Below are positions 4,556 through 8,286 of a stretch of 8,286 nucleotides of DNA, piece by piece. Source of the stretch: Planctomycetaceae bacterium (GTDB lineage: Bacteria > Planctomycetota > Planctomycetia > Pirellulales > Pirellulaceae); assembly GCA_003455945.1 (NCBI GenBank), contig DMPQ01000472.1, positions 9,488-17,773 on the forward strand, read 5' to 3'. The translations under genes were made by a program, and so were the position numbers. Numbering within the stretch: position 1 is the first letter of the stretch; each line of letters opens with the position of its first letter. The notes under the pieces are model-generated. The model saw only the letters and a list, made by a program, of their open reading frames with translations, was not told the DNA's origin and did not search any database.

Positions 4556-7345
4556 CTATGTCGTCGCTTCATCCATGGTCGTCTCATCCGGCGTCACGTC
4601 GTGCGTCGGGAGCGATAGGATGCGGGCGAAGTCGTCGAACTCCTCGCGCTTCACTTCGGCCGGCGGCCAGTAGATCCCCTTCCAGATCCGCCCCGCGATC
4701 TCCTTCGCCCGTTCGATCGCGCCGTGAAGGACCGACGGCTCCCATTCGGCGAGCTTGAATCCGTTCTTCGTCCGATCCTTGCCGAGCACGATGAATCCCA
4801 GTTGCCAAGCAGAGGCCGGCGCCTGGTCATCCGCGACGAGCCAGCGGTACATCGGCAACTGCAGGTCGACCCATTCGCCCGCTTTCCGATGCGCCTCGTC
4901 CGGCGAGGCTCCTCGATCGCCGCTCTTGTAGTCCAGCAGCACCCGCCGCTCGCCGTCGCGATGGAGATCGATTCGGTCGATTCGCCCGCGGACCGGAATC
5001 TCGAACGCTCCGCTGACCAGTTGCTTGCCGTCGAACGTCCGTTCGATCGATTCGATCTTCCATCCCTGTTCGACCCATGCCGCCTGATGGTCGGCGAAAT
5101 CGTGCAGTCGCAAACGAAGCTGTTCGACCTGCAGGTCGACAGCCGGCAGGTGTCGCGGCGCGAACCGCCGGCTGACCTCGTCCGTCAGCAGGGCATCGAG
5201 TCGTTCGCGGATCTGCGCAGGATCCTTCGAGTGCTTCCGATCACCGCTTCCGAATCGCTTCAGCACGTCGTGCATCAGATCGCCGAACTCTCCGCCGTCC
5301 AATTCATCCGCTCGATCGTCCGACAGACTCAGTCGACAGATCCGTGAGAGGTAGAAACGATAAGGGCAGGCGAGATAGCTGCGAAAATCGGTCGGCGTCA
5401 GCACGTCGGGACGCCGCCGCGAATCGGGCAGAGGCAATCGACCTCGCAATTCGGGCGACGTCGATTCGTAGGGGGCTTCGGGAGTCAGGTAGGCGAGCGG
5501 CGGACGATCGAAGACCTGCAGGGCACGAGTCGCGATCGCTTCGGGTTCGTCGGCGAACCAGAGGCGCGCCGGGATCAGCGGATCCCCCGTCGCGCTGCGT
5601 CGCCCCGCGACGAGCGACAACCGGCGGCGCGAGGCGACGAGCAGCGTCAGGTAGTACGCATCGCGCGCGTACCGTCGCCCCGAGTGCATGATCCCGAGCT
5701 TGCGCCGCAGCGGATTGGGAAGCAGCGGATCGTCCGGCTCCGCGGTCGGCACACAACCTTCGTTGAAGCTCAGCACGATCGAGTGCGTCGCGTCGTCCCA
5801 GGGGAGTTCCAACCACCCCTCGAGCCCGAGCGCCCGAGGATCGGGGATCGGCGGGACCCGCTCGCCGGCGATCCGTCCGAGTACCCAGCGCTGGGCCCGC
5901 ACCGCATCGACACGCGGCTGCAGTTCCTCCGGCAACGCCTCGATCGCGCGCCAGACGTCACGCAGCGATTGGAGCACCGCCAACGTTCCGCGGTCGGCCG
6001 GATCGTCCTTGTCGAGAGGTCGCTCCCCCAGAAACTCGGCGAGCGTGTCGAGCCATGCGCTGCACCACGCGCCGATCGGCTTCGTTCCTCCTGCCGTCAG
6101 CTCGCGACACCATTCGTCGAGCGTCGCGACCGCTCGAACCACTCGCGTCTCGTCCGGTCCGCCGATCTGCGTGTCGACGCTTGCCGGCAGGTGGCGGCGC
6201 TGATGCCGATCGAGTTCCCCGAGCCACGCCGTATGCCCGAGGCTTCGGCACAGACGCTCGTAGACCAGCGGATGCCGGACCAGCGAGGCGAGGGAACGGA
6301 ACGATCGGGTCGCGAGCCAATCGAGCAGCGATTCCAGGAACCGAAAGGCCGGAAGTCGCCGGACCGGAGTTCCGCCGGCCGAACTGATCGGCAGATCGCA
6401 ACTCTCGGCGCGGCGCTGCAGGTAAGGCCAAAGCCCCTCGTCGGGCATGCCGATCGACAGCGATTCGCGCGGCACGCTTCGAGCAAACTCCGCGACGAAC
6501 TCGATCGCTGCCGTCGCTTGATCGTCGGGCGAGTCGACCGTCTCGGTCGTGACGTCGCTCAGCGACAGCGGACGTCGCGCCCAACGCGACTCGATCAGAC
6601 AGCCGAGCTCGTCGAAACGATCGGCATCCTCCGCGAGCGAGATTCTCAGCACCGTCACGTTCGCCGCGACCTGCTCCAGCATTCGTCGGATCGAGCGACT
6701 CAGATCGACCGCTGCGACGAGGATCAGTTCGCGATCGGTCGCGCACTCGCCATGATCGATCGCGTAACGGCGAGCGGTCTGGCGATCCCAGAAGCCCAGA
6801 CGGTCGAGGCGGGCGAGATAGTCCTCCTGAATCTCGGCCATCCGCGCCCAGCGACGGCGATCTCCCTCCGAAGCATGCACCTCGCTCCGCTCCGCGACAT
6901 CGCGCATCGAAAGCGTCTCGCCCGCCAACTCGCGATGGACGGTCTGCAGCGAGGCGGCGAGATCCAGACGCCCCTCGGCATCATCGTCGCGCGGCGGAGC
7001 GGCGAGCAGATCGTGAAGCTTCTCGACCGGCATCTCGCGCAGCACCGCGCTCCAGACGAAGAGCTGCAGGATGTCGTCGGCGAACGGTCGGCGCGACGGA
7101 TAGAGAAGTTCGGGAAGCCCGCCGACGGTGACGATTCGCGGCGGACGAAGCTCCTCCTGTCGATCGGCGCAGAGCACGATCAGCCGCTGGAGCAATCGTC
7201 GTCCCGCCGACGCTGCCGGCACGACGACCACGACGCGATCCAGATCGACCTTCCCCGCGCGGCGATGACGGTCCGCGATCCGCTCGGCGGCCGCCGCGAT
7301 GATCGGACCGTCGGGAACCAACGTCTCGATCCGGATCGTTCCCAT
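4556..7345 (-). CDS. AddB/RecB-like PD-(D/E)XK nuclease protein
   Basis: Encodes 929 residues, shorter than Bacillus AddB and nearer the alphaproteobacterial type. The N-terminal two-thirds looks like an inactive UvrD-fold helicase region: RVVVVVPAASAGRRL (37-51) has no Walker A GKT, while SFNEGCVP and DPLLPNPLRRKLGI match the conserved late part of AddB. The C-terminal RecB-type nuclease is intact: CPYRFYL from Cys660, GDLMH with His692, GRIDRID with Asp790, DYKSG with Asp805/Lys807, and QLPMY with Gln829/Tyr833. Classical AddB binds an iron-sulfur cluster with Cys at the CP motif plus three C-terminal cysteines; here only Cys660 remains and the C-terminus has none. In AddAB, AddB cuts one strand during double-strand-break resection, but no addA is in the window. 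The start at 7345 has GAGGGAG six bases upstream; a TTG at 7408 is rejected. It lies 46 bases after the threonine synthase stop and is probably co-transcribed. Confidence 0.85.
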   Translation of the reverse strand: MGTIRIETLVPDGPIIAAAAERIADRHRRAGKVDLDRVVVVVPAASAGRRLLQRLIVLCADRQEELRPPRIVTVGGLPELLYPSRRPFADDILQLFVWSAVLREMPVEKLHDLLAAPPRDDDAEGRLDLAASLQTVHRELAGETLSMRDVAERSEVHASEGDRRRWARMAEIQEDYLARLDRLGFWDRQTARRYAIDHGECATDRELILVAAVDLSRSIRRMLEQVAANVTVLRISLAEDADRFDELGCLIESRWARRPLSLSDVTTETVDSPDDQATAAIEFVAEFARSVPRESLSIGMPDEGLWPYLQRRAESCDLPISSAGGTPVRRLPAFRFLESLLDWLATRSFRSLASLVRHPLVYERLCRSLGHTAWLGELDRHQRRHLPASVDTQIGGPDETRVVRAVATLDEWCRELTAGGTKPIGAWCSAWLDTLAEFLGERPLDKDDPADRGTLAVLQSLRDVWRAIEALPEELQPRVDAVRAQRWVLGRIAGERVPPIPDPRALGLEGWLELPWDDATHSIVLSFNEGCVPTAEPDDPLLPNPLRRKLGIMHSGRRYARDAYYLTLLVASRRRLSLVAGRRSATGDPLIPARLWFADEPEAIATRALQVFDRPPLAYLTPEAPYESTSPELRGRLPLPDSRRRPDVLTPTDFRSYLACPYRFYLSRICRLSLSDDRADELDGGEFGDLMHDVLKRFGSGDRKHSKDPAQIRERLDALLTDEVSRRFAPRHLPAVDLQVEQLRLRLHDFADHQAAWVEQGWKIESIERTFDGKQLVSGAFEIPVRGRIDRIDLHRDGERRVLLDYKSGDRGASPDEAHRKAGEWVDLQLPMYRWLVADDQAPASAWQLGFIVLGKDRTKNGFKLAEWEPSVLHGAIERAKEIAGRIWKGIYWPPAEVKREEFDDFARILSLPTHDVTPDETTMDEATT

Positions 7346-7351
7346 CGTTCG

Positions 7352-7358
7352 CTCCCTC
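7352..7358 (-). promoter_or_regulatory. Strong ribosome binding site of the nuclease gene
   Basis: GAGGGAG on the minus strand lies six bases before the ATG at 7345, inside the 46-base gap after the threonine synthase stop. It decides the start and suggests the nuclease is translated independently of the upstream gene. Confidence 0.7.
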
Positions 7359-7391
7359 GTCGGTCGGTCGAATCCGAAGCACCGCTGCGCA

Positions 7392-8286
7392 TCACCCCTG
7401 ATCCGCAAGCAGTCGATCGACCGACTCCCAGCCGTCGAAGCGCCGCGATTCGCAAGCGAGCGCTTCGACGTACTTCTGAGCCGCCCCGGTATTGAAGACG
7501 ACCACCTCCGCGTCGCGAGCCAGTTCCCCCGATTCGACCAGCGATCGGCACGCGATCAGACAGGCGGCCGTTTCGGGACAGATCGAGATCCCTTCGTCCC
7601 GCATCGCGGCGCGCTCCGCGGCGATCAGCTCCTCTTCCGGAACGCCGATCGCGCGCCCGCCGCTCTCGCGCAGCGCATCGATCATCAGGAAATCGCCGAC
7701 CGCGACCGGCACGCGCAGACCGCTCGCGACCGTCGCCGCATCGGGAAACGGTCTTGCGAATCGCTCCCCCGCTTCCCAGGCCGTGACGATCGGCGCGCAC
7801 CCTCGCGACTGGACGGCGTACAGCTTCGGCAGTCGGGAATGGTCGAGCCAACCGAGTTCGGCCAGTTCGCGAAATCCCTTCCACATCCCGATCAACCCCG
7901 TTCCGCCTCCGGTCGGATAGAAGATCGCGTCAGGCAGACGCCAGTCGCATTGCCGAGCGAGCTCGAGCCCCATCGTCTTCTTCCCCTCCAGACGATACGG
8001 CTCCTTGAGCGTCGAGAGATCGAACCAGCCGTAACGCGCCCGCCCTTCGAAGACGAGCTTGCCGCAATCGTTGATCAGTCCGTCGACGAGCAGCACCTTG
8101 GCTCCGTACGCCTCGGCCTCCAGACGATTGACGATCGGAACGTCGCGCGGCATCAGGACGACGCAGTCGATGCCGGCACGAGCCGCATAGGCGGCGGCGG
8201 CTCCGCCCGCGTTCCCTGCCGTCGGCAACGCGACTCGACGATGCCCGAAACGCCGAGCCATCTCGATCGCCATCGCCAGCCCTTGG
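7392..8286 (-). CDS. thrC: Threonine synthase, 5'-truncated by the window edge
   Basis: The visible 297 residues form the C-terminal two-thirds or more of a PLP-dependent threonine synthase, which converts O-phospho-L-homoserine to threonine and phosphate in the cytoplasm. Key signatures, numbered from the window edge, are PTAGNAGG (21-28), which contacts the cofactor, LKEPYRLEGKKTMG (about 93-106), and the glycine loop PTGGGTGLIGMWK (about 124-136), which holds the PLP phosphate. EGISICPETAACL follows later, as in threonine synthase and related ammonia-lyases. The fragment opens with QGLAMAIEMA, which in this family directly follows the SFK catalytic-lysine motif, so the Schiff-base lysine probably lies just outside the window. 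The KEPYRLEGKKTMG segment favours threonine synthase over threonine dehydratase or cysteine synthase. It is the upstream gene of an operon with the nuclease. Confidence 0.88.
   Translation of the reverse strand, partial: QGLAMAIEMARRFGHRRVALPTAGNAGGAAAAYAARAGIDCVVLMPRDVPIVNRLEAEAYGAKVLLVDGLINDCGKLVFEGRARYGWFDLSTLKEPYRLEGKKTMGLELARQCDWRLPDAIFYPTGGGTGLIGMWKGFRELAELGWLDHSRLPKLYAVQSRGCAPIVTAWEAGERFARPFPDAATVASGLRVPVAVGDFLMIDALRESGGRAIGVPEEELIAAERAAMRDEGISICPETAACLIACRSLVESGELARDAEVVVFNTGAAQKYVEALACESRRFDGWESVDRLLADQG

Noticed and set aside
7346..7408. TTG start for the nuclease overlapping the threonine synthase stop
   Set aside because: The ATG at 7345 has a GAGGGAG site at ideal spacing and opens directly into the family-like N-terminus.
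5684..7495. Plus-strand open frame of 603 codons
   Set aside because: It lies entirely antisense to the nuclease and the end of threonine synthase. Its translation is Arg/Gln-rich with no recognisable domain, which is typical of an antisense frame in GC-rich DNA.

Overview
The window is GC-rich, with strong G/C preference at third codon positions. It carries two families that I recall mainly from Planctomycetota: a 77-residue lipoprotein with a 'TLPSPYYLRDD' core and a large secreted TPR/CHAT-like protein. A planctomycete chromosome is therefore the best guess, from remembered family features rather than a search. I see no insertion sequence, CRISPR array, tRNA or rRNA.

Layout. (1) Positions 1-57, minus strand: the first 19 codons of a gene that leaves the window. 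Its start has a well-spaced ribosome binding site, and a TTGACA-N18-TAGATT promoter lies about 190 bases upstream. (2) Positions 58-520 hold no convincing gene, but several short hairpins and ACCGGT palindromes. (3) Positions 521-815, minus: a small lipoprotein gene closed by a strong hairpin terminator. (4) Positions 816-1198: the divergent spacer between the lipoprotein and the large plus-strand gene, with a hairpin in each leader. (5) Positions 1199-4459, plus: a 1086-residue secreted protein with helical/TPR-like repeats, a CHAT-type fold that appears to have lost its His/Cys catalytic pair, and a Gly/Pro-rich tail. (6) Positions 4460-4555: a convergent spacer. (7) Positions 4556-8286, minus: a two-gene operon. 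The 5'-truncated threonine synthase gene comes first, and 46 bases later an AddB/RecB-like PD-(D/E)XK nuclease of 929 residues.

How they fit together. The threonine synthase and nuclease genes are probably co-transcribed but have no obvious biochemical link. The lipoprotein and the CHAT-like protein are both exported and divergently placed, so they could share control, but nothing here proves it. The most notable points are the apparently dead secreted CHAT domain, an AddB-like nuclease without a visible AddA partner, Walker A motif or C-terminal iron-sulfur cysteines, and a high density of the palindrome CGATCG across the window (about 40 copies counted by eye).
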